Positions 8,349 to 18,812 are shown, counted from the first letter of the stretch. The stretch is DNA of 64,000 nucleotides from Paracoccaceae bacterium (GCA_020622085.1 JAHRYM010000001.1:495117-559116), one strand, 5' to 3'. A program made the numbers and translations. The notes: generated from the sequence alone by a model not told the origin.

Positions 8349-10607
8349 ATGGCGCGCATTCCGTCAAAGCAGGAAATCCTCGACTGGATCTCGGACAATC
8401 CGGGCGCGGCGGCGAAGCGCGACATTGCCAAGGCCTTCGGGCTGAAGGGCGCGGAGCGGATCGAGCTGAAGCGGCTTCTGAAGGAGCTGGAGGCCGATGG
8501 CGCGGTCGAACGGAATCGCAGGCGCTTTCGCGATCCGGAAAAGCTGCCTTCGGTCACGGTGGTGCAGATCCTGGCGCCGGACCGGAACGGCGATCTGTTC
8601 GCGCGGCCCCTGGAATGGCAAGGCGATGCCCCTGCGCCGCGGGTGCTGTTCGTGGCGCGGAAGTCCGATGATGCGCTGGGTGAGGGCGACCGGGTGCTGG
8701 CCAAGCTGGTCGAGGTGGAGGCCGAGGATCACGACTACGAGGCGCGGTTGATCCGCAAGGTCGGCACCAACCCGATCCGTATTGTCGGCATCTTCCGCAC
8801 CGAGGCGGAAGGCGGGCGGATCGTGCCGGTGGACAAGGGCGCCGACAAGGAATGGCGTGTCCCTGCCGGTGCGACCGAAGGCGCCCGCGATGGCGAGCTG
8901 GTCGAGGCGGAACTGGCCAGCGCCCGTCCGCGGCTTGGCCTGCCGCGCGCACGGATCGTCGAGAGGCTGGGCGATCCTTCCGCGCCGAAGGCCGTGTCGC
9001 TGATCGCGATCCATCAGCACGGCATTCCGGATGCCTTTTCCGACGCCGCCGTGGCCGAGGCCGATGCCGCGAAGCCCTTGCCCCTGGGGGACCGCGAAGA
9101 CCTGCGGAGCCTGCCTTTCTGCACCATTGACCCTTCGGATGCCCGCGACCGGGACGATGCCTGTTACGCCCATCCCGACGAGACGCCGACCAATCGCGGC
9201 GGGCATGTCGTCTGGGTCGCGATTGCCGATGTGGCGGCCTATGTGACGCCCGCAAGCGCGCTGGACCGCGATGCGCGCACCCGGGGCAATTCGACCTATT
9301 TCCCCGACCGGGTGGTGCCGATGCTGCCCGACCGGCTGTCGGGCGACCTGTGTTCGCTGCACCAGGCGGTGCCGCGCGCCGTCCTCGCGGTGCGGATGGT
9401 GCTGGACCCCGAAGGCAACAAGATCAGCCACCGCTTCACCCGCGGGATGATCCAGTCGGTGGCGAGCTTTTCCTACGAAGAAGTGCAGGCCGCCCGCGAC
9501 GGTGCGCCAACCGAACGGGCGGCCAAGCTGTTGCCCGAGGTCATCACGCCGCTTTACGAGGCTTATTTCGCCCTGCGCAAGGCACGCGAGCGCCGCCAGC
9601 CGCTGGATCTTGAACTGCCGGAGCGTCGGGTCGAATTGACCGAGGATGGCCGCGTGAAATCGGTGGCCTTCAAGGAACGCTTCGATGCGCACAAGCTGAT
9701 CGAGGAATTCATGATCCTCGCCAACGTCTCGGCGGCTGAGGAACTCATCCGCCTGCGCCGGCCGCTCTTGTTCCGGGTGCACGAGGAACCCTCGCCGCTG
9801 AAGCTTGAGGCGCTGCGCGAGGTTGCCGAAGCCTCGGGCTTCACGCTGGCCAAGGGGCAGGTGCTGAAGACGCAGCACCTCAACCGGTTGCTGGCGCAGG
9901 CGCAGAACACCCAGTTCGACGAATTGCTGAACATGACGACGCTGCGATCAATGCCGCAGGCCTATTACCACCCCGAGAATTTCGGGCATTTCGGCCTTGC
10001 CTTGCGCAATTATGCCCATTTCACCTCGCCCATCCGGCGTTATTCCGACCTGATCGTGCATCGGGCGCTGATTACCGGACATGGCTGGGGCAAGGACGGG
10101 TTGAGCGCCTGGGACATCGAGAACCTTGAGGACACCGCGCAGCTGATCAGCGATACCGAACGGCGCAGCATGGCGGCCGAACGCGACACCAACGACCGCT
10201 ATCTTGCCGCCTATCTGGCTGATCGGGTGGGCAGCGAATTCGCTGGCCGGATCAGCGGCGTCACGCGGTTCGGCATCTTCGTCCGGCTGGATGAAACCGG
10301 GGCCGACGGGTTGATTCCGATTCGCACGCTGGGGCGCGAGTTCTTCCATTTCGACGCACAGGCGCAGACGCTGCGCGGGGCGGACACCGGGCTTGCGCTG
10401 GGCATCGGCCAGCGGGTTCTGGTGCGGCTGGCCGAGGCGATCCCGCTGACCGGCGGGCTGGTGCTGGAACTGCTGGAGGTGGAGGGCGAGGGAATGCCCG
10501 GTGGCCCGTCGGCCCGACGCGGCAGGCGCGTGATGCGCAAGCCGGGGGCCGAGAAGGCCAAGGCCGACAAGATCCGGCAGAAACGGGAACGCCGCCGCCG
10601 GGACTGA
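8349..10607 (+). CDS. rnr: Ribonuclease R
   Basis: 3'-5' exoribonuclease of the RNase II/R family that degrades structured RNA, rRNA fragments and stalled mRNAs. 752 residues: an N-terminal winged-helix region (residues 1-60), cold-shock-like OB domains, the RNB catalytic domain with the acidic motif DPSDARDRDDA starting at Asp261, an S1 domain near 620-700 (GRISGVTRFGIFVRL), and a lysine/arginine-rich tail typical of RNase R rather than RNase II. AAGGA precedes the ATG at 8349. Confidence 0.95.
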   Translation: MARIPSKQEILDWISDNPGAAAKRDIAKAFGLKGAERIELKRLLKELEADGAVERNRRRFRDPEKLPSVTVVQILAPDRNGDLFARPLEWQGDAPAPRVLFVARKSDDALGEGDRVLAKLVEVEAEDHDYEARLIRKVGTNPIRIVGIFRTEAEGGRIVPVDKGADKEWRVPAGATEGARDGELVEAELASARPRLGLPRARIVERLGDPSAPKAVSLIAIHQHGIPDAFSDAAVAEADAAKPLPLGDREDLRSLPFCTIDPSDARDRDDACYAHPDETPTNRGGHVVWVAIADVAAYVTPASALDRDARTRGNSTYFPDRVVPMLPDRLSGDLCSLHQAVPRAVLAVRMVLDPEGNKISHRFTRGMIQSVASFSYEEVQAARDGAPTERAAKLLPEVITPLYEAYFALRKARERRQPLDLELPERRVELTEDGRVKSVAFKERFDAHKLIEEFMILANVSAAEELIRLRRPLLFRVHEEPSPLKLEALREVAEASGFTLAKGQVLKTQHLNRLLAQAQNTQFDELLNMTTLRSMPQAYYHPENFGHFGLALRNYAHFTSPIRRYSDLIVHRALITGHGWGKDGLSAWDIENLEDTAQLISDTERRSMAAERDTNDRYLAAYLADRVGSEFAGRISGVTRFGIFVRLDETGADGLIPIRTLGREFFHFDAQAQTLRGADTGLALGIGQRVLVRLAEAIPLTGGLVLELLEVEGEGMPGGPSARRGRRVMRKPGAEKAKADKIRQKRERRRRD

Positions 10608-10613
10608 ACAGTT

Positions 10614-10655
10614 GGTGCGCGCGTCTCGCGCTTTCCCGCGCAGCCGGCGCGCACC
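10614..10655 (+). terminator. Long-loop hairpin after rnr
   Basis: Perfect 9-bp arms GGTGCGCGC (10614-10622) and GCGCGCACC (10647-10655) enclosing 24 bases, starting six bases after the rnr stop. Only a short T stretch follows, so termination strength is uncertain. Confidence 0.4.
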
Positions 10656-10753
10656 GGCTTTCCTGCCGCCCGGCACCGCGCTAGCATGGGCCAAAACCGA
10701 CAAGACAGGCGCCATGAAACGGTCGCCACAGGTGGGCAAGGCGAGGGCAGGCA

Positions 10754-12022
10754 ATGATGAACCGGATGATCCAGGGGCTGGCATTTGTGGCGATGATGCA
10801 AGGGGCCGGGGCCAACGCCCAGACTGCGCCCGGATTACCGCAGTTCGAGCCCTTGGCAGGAGACAGCATGACCGGACCCGAAACCCTGATGGACGCCGCT
10901 TCTCCGCAGGGGTTTCGCAACTGGATCGATGGTTTCCGGGCGCGGGCACTGGCGCAGGGCATCAGCCCGCGCGTCTTCGATCGCGCCTTTCAGGGCGTGA
11001 CGCTGAATGGTTCGGTGATCGAGAAGGACCGCAACCAGGGCGAGTTTGTCAAGCCGATCTGGGAATACCTCGACAAGGCCGTGTCGGACGAGCGGATCGC
11101 CAATGGTCACCGGGCGCTGCGGGAAAACAGCAAGCTTCTCAGGCGGATCGAGGCGACCTATGGCGTCGAGGCCGAGGTTGTCGTCGCGGTCTGGGGGCTG
11201 GAAAGCAGCTATGGCACAAGGCGCGGCGACATTCCGGTGATCGAGGCGCTGGCGACGCTGGCCTATGACACGCGGCGCGGGCGGTTCTTCGAAGGGCAGT
11301 TGCTGGCGGCGCTGAAGATCCTGCAGGCGGGCGACGTGCATCCGCAGGCGATGGTCGGAAGCTGGGCGGGGGCCATGGGGCATACTCAGTTCATCCCCAC
11401 GTCCTATCTGGCCTATGCGGTCGATTTCACCGGTGACGGCAAGCGCGACATCTGGTCGGACAATCCGGCCGATGCGCTGGCGTCGACTGCGGCCTATCTG
11501 GCGCGGTCGGGCTGGCGGCAGGGACAGCCCTGGGGGGTGGAGGTGGCGCTGCCGCGCGACTTCGACATGTCGCTGACCGGCGAGCGGCAGAGGAAATCCG
11601 CCGCCGAATGGCAGGCGCTGGGCATCCGCGCGGTGGATGGCCGCCAGATCGTCAACCATGGCCCGGCCTCGATCCTGCTTCCGGCGGGGGTGCGGGGTGC
11701 CGCCTTCATGATCTTCCCGAACTTCCACGCGATCGAAAAATACAACGCCGCCGATGCCTATGTGATCGCCATCGGGCATCTTGCCGACCGGCTGAAGGGC
11801 GCAGGTCCGATCCGTGCCAACTGGCCGCGCGGCGACCGGGCGCTGGCGCTGGCGGAACGGATCGAATTGCAGGAACGCCTGACGGCGGCCGGTTTCAACA
11901 CCGGTGGTGCGGATGGCAAGATCGGGCCGAAATCCATCGCCGCCGTCAAGTTGTTCCAGCGCTCGATCGGGATGATCCCGGACGGATATGCGAGCCTTGT
12001 TCTGCTGAAGCGCCTGAGGTGA
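10754..12022 (+). CDS. MltB-type lytic murein transglycosylase with C-terminal peptidoglycan-binding domain
   Basis: Periplasmic enzyme cutting the MurNAc-GlcNAc bond with formation of 1,6-anhydroMurNAc. The 422-residue product has a signal peptide (residues 1-22, ending GANAQ), an SLT_2 domain with catalytic Glu150 in the motif GLESSYG, the MGHTQFIPTSY segment, and a PG_binding_1 domain in the last 65 residues (LQERLTAAGFNTGGADGKIG). No lipobox is present, so it is likely soluble in the periplasm rather than an outer-membrane lipoprotein. Confidence 0.9.
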   Translation: MMNRMIQGLAFVAMMQGAGANAQTAPGLPQFEPLAGDSMTGPETLMDAASPQGFRNWIDGFRARALAQGISPRVFDRAFQGVTLNGSVIEKDRNQGEFVKPIWEYLDKAVSDERIANGHRALRENSKLLRRIEATYGVEAEVVVAVWGLESSYGTRRGDIPVIEALATLAYDTRRGRFFEGQLLAALKILQAGDVHPQAMVGSWAGAMGHTQFIPTSYLAYAVDFTGDGKRDIWSDNPADALASTAAYLARSGWRQGQPWGVEVALPRDFDMSLTGERQRKSAAEWQALGIRAVDGRQIVNHGPASILLPAGVRGAAFMIFPNFHAIEKYNAADAYVIAIGHLADRLKGAGPIRANWPRGDRALALAERIELQERLTAAGFNTGGADGKIGPKSIAAVKLFQRSIGMIPDGYASLVLLKRLR

Positions 12023-12086
12023 CGCCCGGGCGGTGCTTGGAGTTCGGGCATGTCCCCGGTTGCGCCCGCGCGAGAGACGCCGCGGC

Positions 12087-12117
12087 AAAGAAAAAGCCCC
12101 GCGGGCAGGCGGGGCTT
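12087..12117 (-). terminator. Rho-independent terminator, minus strand
   Basis: Perfect 9-bp stem (AAGCCCCGC 12094-12102 with GCGGGGCTT 12109-12117) and six-base loop; read on the minus strand it is followed by TTTTTCTTT. On the plus strand there is no T run, so it serves minus-strand transcription, probably the small RNA just upstream. Confidence 0.75.
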
Positions 12118-12195
12118 GAGCGAGCATCGCTTGGGTAGTGGACCCGACGGCGCGGCGGGTGGGGGCTTTGAGCCACGCCGTCGGATCCTAGCGTC
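12087..12195 (-). ncRNA. Candidate structured small RNA
   Basis: No protein gene lies on this strand here, yet it carries a terminator-capped, highly paired segment. A 13-bp stem joins 12176-12188 to 12140-12152. The one position that mismatches on the plus strand (C-A) becomes a G-U wobble in a minus-strand RNA, so the helix is fully paired only in that orientation. The 23-base loop contains a C-rich single-stranded run (CCCCCACCC) that could be a base-pairing seed. A second hairpin with a T-rich tail closes the transcript. A -10-like TACATA lies at 12202-12207, but no convincing -35 is seen, so the 5' end is a guess. Confidence 0.45.
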
Positions 12196-12327
12196 TCTCG
12201 CTATGTAAACAATCTGATCTCTGAAGCGGGCATTTGTTCGCTCCGCTGGTGCAATCCCCAAGGTCTTTTTGCGGCGCAATCGGGGCAGGTGCTTGATTTG
12301 GGCGCCTGTCAGGGCCAGTCTTGATGA

Positions 12328-12678
12328 ATGACCATGCTGACGCCTACTGGTTTTCCGCATGCTGCCCAGCAGCCCGATCCGCAGGTCGCCTTTGACCGGG
12401 CGGAGTTGTCCGCGATCCTCTCGGTCTATGGCCGGATGGTGGCGGCGGGAGAATGGCGCGACTATGCCATGGCCTTCCTGCGCGATGCGGCGGTCTTTTC
12501 GGTATTCCGGCGTTCGGCCGAATTCCCGATCTACCGGATCGAAAAGCAACCGCGTCTTCGGGCGAAACAGGGGATGTATTCGGTCGTGGGCGTGGATGGC
12601 CAGATCCTGAAGCGTGGGCATGACCTGCGGCAGGTGTTGCGGGTCTTTGACCGCAAGATGATCCGGGCGGTGGACTAG
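12328..12678 (+). CDS. DUF2794-family protein
   Basis: 116-residue soluble protein found widely in alphaproteobacteria (DUF2794-like). Conserved-looking core includes VYGRMVAAGEWRDYAM, the FRRSAEFPIYRIEK strand and KQGMYSVVGVDGQILKRG. No catalytic motif or known role. An alternative ATG two codons later (12334) is possible. The 3' end overlaps the convergent NlpC/P60 gene by four bases. Confidence 0.7.
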   Translation: MTMLTPTGFPHAAQQPDPQVAFDRAELSAILSVYGRMVAAGEWRDYAMAFLRDAAVFSVFRRSAEFPIYRIEKQPRLRAKQGMYSVVGVDGQILKRGHDLRQVLRVFDRKMIRAVD

Positions 12679-13498
12679 GGACGGCGCAGGCCCAGAAACG
12701 GCCCTTCGCCCGCCGCGTCGATCCTTGCGACGGCCTCTCCGATGGGTTCAAGCGTGACCACCATGCGGTGGCCGTTGGCGTGGATCATGGTCGCGCCGTC
12801 CACCGCCATTGCGACGTGGCCGGGCCAGAACAGCAGATCGCCGCGCCTTGGGGCGGTGCCTTCGGGCAGGGCGGTTCCGGCCATCGACCATTGCAGGTCG
12901 CTGTCGCCGGGGCAGGGGATGGCGCAGGCCAGAAGCACCGCCTGCGCAAGCCCCGAACAGTCGATGCCGCTGCTGCTGTTGCCGCCCCAAAGGTAGGGCG
13001 TGCCCAGAAACAGCATGGCGACCCCGGCCGGGTCGTCAAAGGGCTGGTCCAGCGGACGCAGGTGCTGTTCGGGGATGAAATGCCCGGTCGCGGTTTCGGC
13101 AAAGCGGCCCGACCAGCCGGTGACCGCGACCTTCGATCCGAAGGTCAGGCCGGCGACTTCGGGGCGTTTCAGGTTCGGTTCGCAATAAAGGTGGCTCGAT
13201 CGCAGCGCGATCATGTGCGTCGCGGCCCAGTCCGGCCCAAGCGCGCTGTCCGGGACATAGCCGCAGAAGCCGTCCTTTTCCGCCTGGACAAATGCGAAGC
13301 CATCCCGCCGTTCCAGCACCAGAAGCCGGTCGCCGTGGATCACCTGCCGGTCGCGCCGGCCGTCTGGTGCCGTCAGCAGATCGGCCAGCGGGGCGGTCAG
13401 CCGCGCGAATGCGCCTTCGACGTAATCCTGCGCCTCGACCTGACCGCGAAGGGAGATATGGGCGACGCGGCCGTTCGCGGGGGTCAGGCGACGGTCGC

Positions 13499-13502
<4 letters not shown>
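12675..13502 (-). CDS. NlpC/P60-family cysteine peptidase
   Basis: Predicted D,L-endopeptidase acting on peptidoglycan stem peptides. 275 residues: two SH3-like regions (about 45-95 and 110-150) followed by the NlpC/P60 domain with Cys182 in GIDCSGL, His229 in PGHVAMAVD and His241 in IHANGH, the complete catalytic set. No classical signal peptide is seen at the N-terminus (MSDRRLTPANG), so export or self-wall access is unclear. Its start overlaps the stop of the M17 peptidase gene (ATGA), implying translational coupling. Confidence 0.88.
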
Positions 13503-14884
<1,382 letters not shown>

Positions 14885-14899
14885 GGGAGAGATCCGGCT

Positions 14900-14946
14900 G
14901 GGGTTCGGGGGGAGCCTAGCGGATGGGGGGGCGGGGGCAAGGGGGG
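14900..14946 (+). repeat. Clustered G-runs, potential G-quadruplex
   Basis: Five G runs of 4, 6, 7, 5 and 6 bases within 47 bases on the plus strand (14900-14903, 14907-14912, 14925-14931, 14933-14937, 14941-14946), just upstream of the minus-strand M17 gene. On DNA this meets the usual G-quadruplex pattern; the mRNA of the peptidase would carry the C-rich complement. Confidence 0.5.
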
Positions 14947-14973
14947 AGCCAGTTGTCCGATCACCAGATCTGT

Positions 14974-15174
14974 TTAAGGTACGTACAAAAACGTTCCCGA
15001 GGTTTCATCCCAAAGTCCACCTTCAAACAACATCTTGATAGTCTGCCCAGTCATTGGGATTCGCGCGATTCCAACGGGCGTTCCATCTATGATTGCTCCT
15101 CCCACGATTACCGTCCCGGAACTTGCTGTAAAACGAAATTCGGTCGGCTGTGATTCAGATGGGCCTATCATCAT
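14974..15174 (-). CDS. Hypothetical protein in low-GC island
   Basis: 66 residues, beta-rich and glycine-rich (TEFRFTASSGTVIVGGAIID), with no recognised family. Its ATG lies inside the end of the upstream lipoprotein gene (20-base overlap). Base composition is much lower in GC than the flanks. It may be a separate coupled gene, or the C-terminal part of the same protein displaced by a frameshift; the sequence alone does not decide. Confidence 0.4.
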   Translation of the reverse strand: MMIGPSESQPTEFRFTASSGTVIVGGAIIDGTPVGIARIPMTGQTIKMLFEGGLWDETSGTFLYVP

Positions 15175-15607
15175 GATAATTTTTTTCTAATTCACTCTTG
15201 AACTGGGAAAAAGTTCCAGACGGTTCCAGCGAGACCAGTATCCCCGGTCCGTCATCTGCATTGCGCGCGTGAACAAACCAAGGCGAACCTCCAGCCGGTT
15301 TAGAACTCGCGACCTGTAGTTCTCCTTCAATCTGTATTTCGTACCCAGTGCTTCCGATATCTATATCTTGTTCAATGTTTGGAAAATGCTTCGAAATCAG
15401 ATGGGAAACTCCGTCAATCAATGCGCGTTTCTCGTTATCGACTTTAGAATACTTCTCCCCGACTTCTGCTTCAAATGGCGCATTAAGATTGCCTCCTGAT
15501 AAAGCGGAAACAAGGTCTTCGCTCGTAAGCTTAACTTCAACCTTCTGCGCCTTACATCCTTCTAATGCGATAATAATGCAAAATAACGTAACGATCCGGG
15601 TTATCAT
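15155..15607 (-). CDS. Putative lipoprotein in low-GC island
   Basis: 150 residues starting with a short lipoprotein signal: positively charged MITR, hydrophobic core, then a lipobox-like LEGC with Cys18, so outer- or inner-membrane anchoring is predicted. The rest is soluble and mixed alpha/beta with no family I recognise. Codon use is AT-rich and unlike the neighbouring peptidase and parE genes, pointing to recent acquisition. It sits directly downstream of parE on the same strand (27-base gap). Confidence 0.6.
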   Translation of the reverse strand: MITRIVTLFCIIIALEGCKAQKVEVKLTSEDLVSALSGGNLNAPFEAEVGEKYSKVDNEKRALIDGVSHLISKHFPNIEQDIDIGSTGYEIQIEGELQVASSKPAGGSPWFVHARNADDGPGILVSLEPSGTFSQFKSELEKNYHDDRPI

Positions 15608-15634
15608 GCGACCATCCCCATTCGATCTAATTTC

Positions 15635-17587
15635 CTAAACATCCAACTCCTCCACGAACCGCGCGTTGGCCGAGATATACTCGAACCGCAGTTCGGGCTT
15701 CTTGCCCATCAGACGCTCCACCAGATCGCCGGTTTCGCCGGGGGCGTCTTCGTCGACGGACACGCGGATCAGCCGGCGGGTTGCGGGGTCCATTGTGGTG
15801 TCCTTCAGGTCCTTGGCGTCCATCTCGCCCAGGCCCTTGAAGCGTTGCACGTCGATCTTGCCCTTGCCGCCGATGCCCTTGGCCATCCACTGGTCTTTCT
15901 CTCGGTCATCCGAGACGTACAGCCGCTTGGCCCCTTGGGTCAGGCGGTACAGCGGCGGGCAGGCCAGATACAGGTGGCCCTTGTCGATCAGGGGCCGCAT
16001 CTGGGTGAAGAAGAAGGTCATCAAAAGGCTGGCGATATGGGCGCCGTCCACGTCGGCGTCGGTCATGATGATGATCTTGTCATAGCGCAGATCGTCGGTG
16101 CGGAATTTCGTGCCCATGCCGACCCCAAGCGCAAGGCACAGGTCGTTGATTTCCTGGTTCGCCCCCAGCTTGGACGAAGCCGCGCCCAGAACGTTCAGGA
16201 TCTTGCCCCGCAGCGGCATCACCGCCTGAAGGTGCCGGTTCCGCGCCATCTTGGCCGAACCGCCGGCCGAGTCGCCTTCGACGATGAAAAGTTCGGTCCC
16301 TTCGCGGTTCGACGCCGAACAGTCGACCAGCTTGCCGGGCAGGCGCAGCTTCTTGGTGGCCGATTTGCGCTGGGTTTCCTTTTCGGCCCGGCGGCGCAGG
16401 CGTTCCTCGGCGCGCAGGACCAGGAAATCAAGGATCGCGCCCGCGGATTTGGTGTCATTGGCCAGCCAGTTGTCGAAATGGTCGCGGACCGCGCTTTCGA
16501 CCCATTTCGCGGCTTCCTCGGTTGACAGCCGGTCCTTGGTCTGGCCGACGAAGGACGGTTCGCGGATGAAGACCGAGATCAGCGCACAGCCGCCCGCCAG
16601 CATGTCGTCGCGGGTGATCTGGTCGGCCTTGCGGTTCTTGACCAACTCGCCATAGGCGCGGATGCCCTTCAGGATCGCGGACCAGAACCCGGCCTCATGC
16701 GTGCCGCCTTCGGGGGTGGGGACGGTGTTGCAGTAGGAATGGAGGAAGCCGTCGCGGACCGGCGTCCAGTTGATCGCCCATTCGACGGAACCGGGAATGC
16801 CGAATTTTTCCTGAAAGCTGACCTTCCCGGCAAAGGGTCGGTCGGCGTAGGTGGTCGCGCTTTCCAGCGTCACGGCCAGGAAATCGGCCAACCCGTTCGG
16901 GTAGTGGAACGTCGCCTCCATCGGCGTGTCGCCATCGGGGACTTCGGTCTTCCAGCGGATCTCGACGCCCGAGAACAGGAAGGCTTTCGACCGCACCATC
17001 TTGAACAGCCGCGCGGGTTTGAAGTGCAGCGGGCCGAAGATTTCCGGGTCGGGGTGGAAGGTGACGGTGGTGCCGCGCCGGTTCGGGGCGGCGCCAAGCT
17101 TGGCCACCGGACCTTGCGGCACGCCGCGCGAAAAGCCCTGTTCGAACAGTTCGCGGTTGCGGGCGACCTGCACGATCATGCGGTCAGACAAGGCGTTGAC
17201 GACAGACGAGCCGACGCCGTTCAGGCCGCCGCTGGTCGAATAGGCCTTGTTTGAAAACTTGCCCCCCGCGTGCAGTGTGCACAGGATGACCTCAAGCGCC
17301 GATTTGTCCGGGAACTTCGGGTGCGGGTCGATGGGGATGCCGCGCCCGTTGTCGCGGACGCTGACCGAGTAATCGGCGTGCAGTTCGACCTCGATCCGGT
17401 TGGCGTGGCCCGCCACCGCCTCGTCCATCGAGTTGTCGAGGATTTCCGCCACCATGTGATGCAGCGCGCGTTCATCCGTGCCGCCGATATACATGCCGGG
17501 GCGTTTGCGCACCGGTTCCAGCCCTTCGAGAACCTCGATGGAGGAGGCGTTGTAGTCGTCCGGGGCGGCGAAAAGGAGGTCGTTCAT
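15635..17587 (-). CDS. parE: DNA topoisomerase IV subunit B
   Basis: ATPase/TOPRIM subunit of topoisomerase IV, which decatenates replicated chromosomes with ParC. About 650 residues: GHKL ATPase domain with EILDNSMDEA and DNGRGIPID, transducer region, TOPRIM motifs EGDSAGGSAKMARN and DADVDGAHI, and the C-terminal QRFKGLGEM segment. The short size and the lack of the GyrB insertion favour ParE. ATG at 17587 is preferred over a GTG at 17626 because related ParE proteins begin close to NDLL. No parC is in the window. Confidence 0.93.
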   Translation of the reverse strand: MNDLLFAAPDDYNASSIEVLEGLEPVRKRPGMYIGGTDERALHHMVAEILDNSMDEAVAGHANRIEVELHADYSVSVRDNGRGIPIDPHPKFPDKSALEVILCTLHAGGKFSNKAYSTSGGLNGVGSSVVNALSDRMIVQVARNRELFEQGFSRGVPQGPVAKLGAAPNRRGTTVTFHPDPEIFGPLHFKPARLFKMVRSKAFLFSGVEIRWKTEVPDGDTPMEATFHYPNGLADFLAVTLESATTYADRPFAGKVSFQEKFGIPGSVEWAINWTPVRDGFLHSYCNTVPTPEGGTHEAGFWSAILKGIRAYGELVKNRKADQITRDDMLAGGCALISVFIREPSFVGQTKDRLSTEEAAKWVESAVRDHFDNWLANDTKSAGAILDFLVLRAEERLRRRAEKETQRKSATKKLRLPGKLVDCSASNREGTELFIVEGDSAGGSAKMARNRHLQAVMPLRGKILNVLGAASSKLGANQEINDLCLALGVGMGTKFRTDDLRYDKIIIMTDADVDGAHIASLLMTFFFTQMRPLIDKGHLYLACPPLYRLTQGAKRLYVSDDREKDQWMAKGIGGKGKIDVQRFKGLGEMDAKDLKDTTMDPATRRLIRVSVDEDAPGETGDLVERLMGKKPELRFEYISANARFVEELDV

Positions 17588-17660
17588 CTGCTCGGGCTCT
17601 TTGTGCTGGACGGCGGAATAGACCACGACGCGGCGTTCGGGGCAAGCGAGGGGGCTGCGG

Positions 17661-18743
17661 TCAGCCGGCGCGGAAGTGCTTGGACAGTTTCAGGCCCTGT
17701 CCCTGGTAGTTCGATGCAAGGTCGGCGCCATAAAGCCGTTCGGGGCGCGAGGCCATGCGTTCATAGACCAGACGGCCGACGACCTGTCCATGTTCCAGAA
17801 CGAAGGGGGCTTCGTGGCAGCGCACCTCAAGCACGCCGCGCGATCCTTTGCCGCCTGCCGATCCGTGGCCGAAGCCGGGGTCGAAGAAGCCGGCGTAATG
17901 GACGCGGAATTCGCCGACCATCGCCAGATAGGGGGCCATTTCGGCGGCGTAGTCGGGCGGGATGGTCACGGCTTCGCGGCTGACGAGGATGTAGAAGGCG
18001 CCGGGGTCGAGGATCAGGCGGCCTTCGCGGCTCTGGAGTTCCTCCCAGAACTCGACGGGGTCGTAGTGGCCGATGCGGTCAAGGTCGATCACGCCGGTAT
18101 GGGGCTTGGCGCGCCAGCCGACGAGGTTGCCTTTGGCGGGGCGCAGATCGACGGAAAAGCCCAGACCTTCCGAGATGACGGCGGTTCCATCGACCAGCGG
18201 TTCCCTGGCGTGAAGGGCAGCCAGTTCGGCATCGGTCAGCGCGGCCTGTCCGTGGCGGAAGCGGATCTGGTTCAGGCGCATTCCGGGCCGGACCAGCACG
18301 GAAAAGCTGCGCGGGCAGATCTCGGCGTAAAGCGGGCCAGTGTAGCCTTCGGGGATGCGGTCGAATTCGGTGCCGCCGTCGGTGATGGTGCGCGTCAGCA
18401 GGTCCAGCCGCCCGGTCGAGCTTTTGGCGTTTGCCACACCGGTGATGCCTTCGGGAAGGGCAAGCCGTTCCATCAGCGGGACAACGTAGACGCAGCCCTT
18501 TTCCAGCACGGCGCCTTGGGTCAGGTCCACCCGGTGCATCTCGAATTCGGCGATGCGTTCGGCCACGCTGCGGCCTTCGCCCGCCAGGAACGAGGCGCGG
18601 ACCCGGTAGGCGGTGGTTCCCAGGCGCAGGTCAAGGCTTGCGGGCTGGATCTGGGCGTCGATGACCGCCGGATCGGCGGATATGGCGCCAGAGGCGATGA
18701 GGTCGCGCAAGGAATGGTCGGGCAGGACGCCGGTTTCGGTCAT
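17661..18743 (-). CDS. dcd: 2'-deoxycytidine 5'-triphosphate deaminase (long form)
   Basis: Converts dCTP to dUTP for thymidylate synthesis. At 360 residues this is the long alphaproteobacterial form that carries two dUTPase-like beta-barrel units in one chain rather than the ~190-residue E. coli Dcd. Visible motifs: DAQIQPASLDLRLG near 29-42, NAKSSTGRLDLLTRTITDGG around 104-123 and a second GEFRVHYAGFFDPGFGHG unit near 280. A good GGAAGG lies upstream of the ATG at 18743. It precedes parE on the same strand. Confidence 0.88.
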   Translation of the reverse strand: MTETGVLPDHSLRDLIASGAISADPAVIDAQIQPASLDLRLGTTAYRVRASFLAGEGRSVAERIAEFEMHRVDLTQGAVLEKGCVYVVPLMERLALPEGITGVANAKSSTGRLDLLTRTITDGGTEFDRIPEGYTGPLYAEICPRSFSVLVRPGMRLNQIRFRHGQAALTDAELAALHAREPLVDGTAVISEGLGFSVDLRPAKGNLVGWRAKPHTGVIDLDRIGHYDPVEFWEELQSREGRLILDPGAFYILVSREAVTIPPDYAAEMAPYLAMVGEFRVHYAGFFDPGFGHGSAGGKGSRGVLEVRCHEAPFVLEHGQVVGRLVYERMASRPERLYGADLASNYQGQGLKLSKHFRAG

Positions 18744-18777
18744 TCTCTGGCCTTCCTTCCGTGTCTTGCCAAACGCG

Positions 18778-18805
18778 AACGCCCATCCCCGAAGGAATGG
18801 GCGTT
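18778..18805 (-). terminator. Hairpin downstream of tRNA-Pro
   Basis: Perfect 9-bp inverted repeat AACGCCCAT (18778-18786) / ATGGGCGTT (18797-18805) with a 10-base loop, seven bases past the encoded CCA end of the tRNA. No long T run follows, so it may end the tRNA transcript or mark a processing site. Confidence 0.5.
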
Positions 18806-18812
18806 TCGATGA

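Noticed and set aside
8364-9878. Long minus-strand frame opposite rnr
   Set aside because: Its codons simply mirror the GC-rich third positions of rnr; product is His/Arg/Gln-rich without a family, and rnr is intact.
12140-12188. tRNA-like fold
   Set aside because: Only one long helix; no T-loop GTTCGA consensus or acceptor/anticodon arms.
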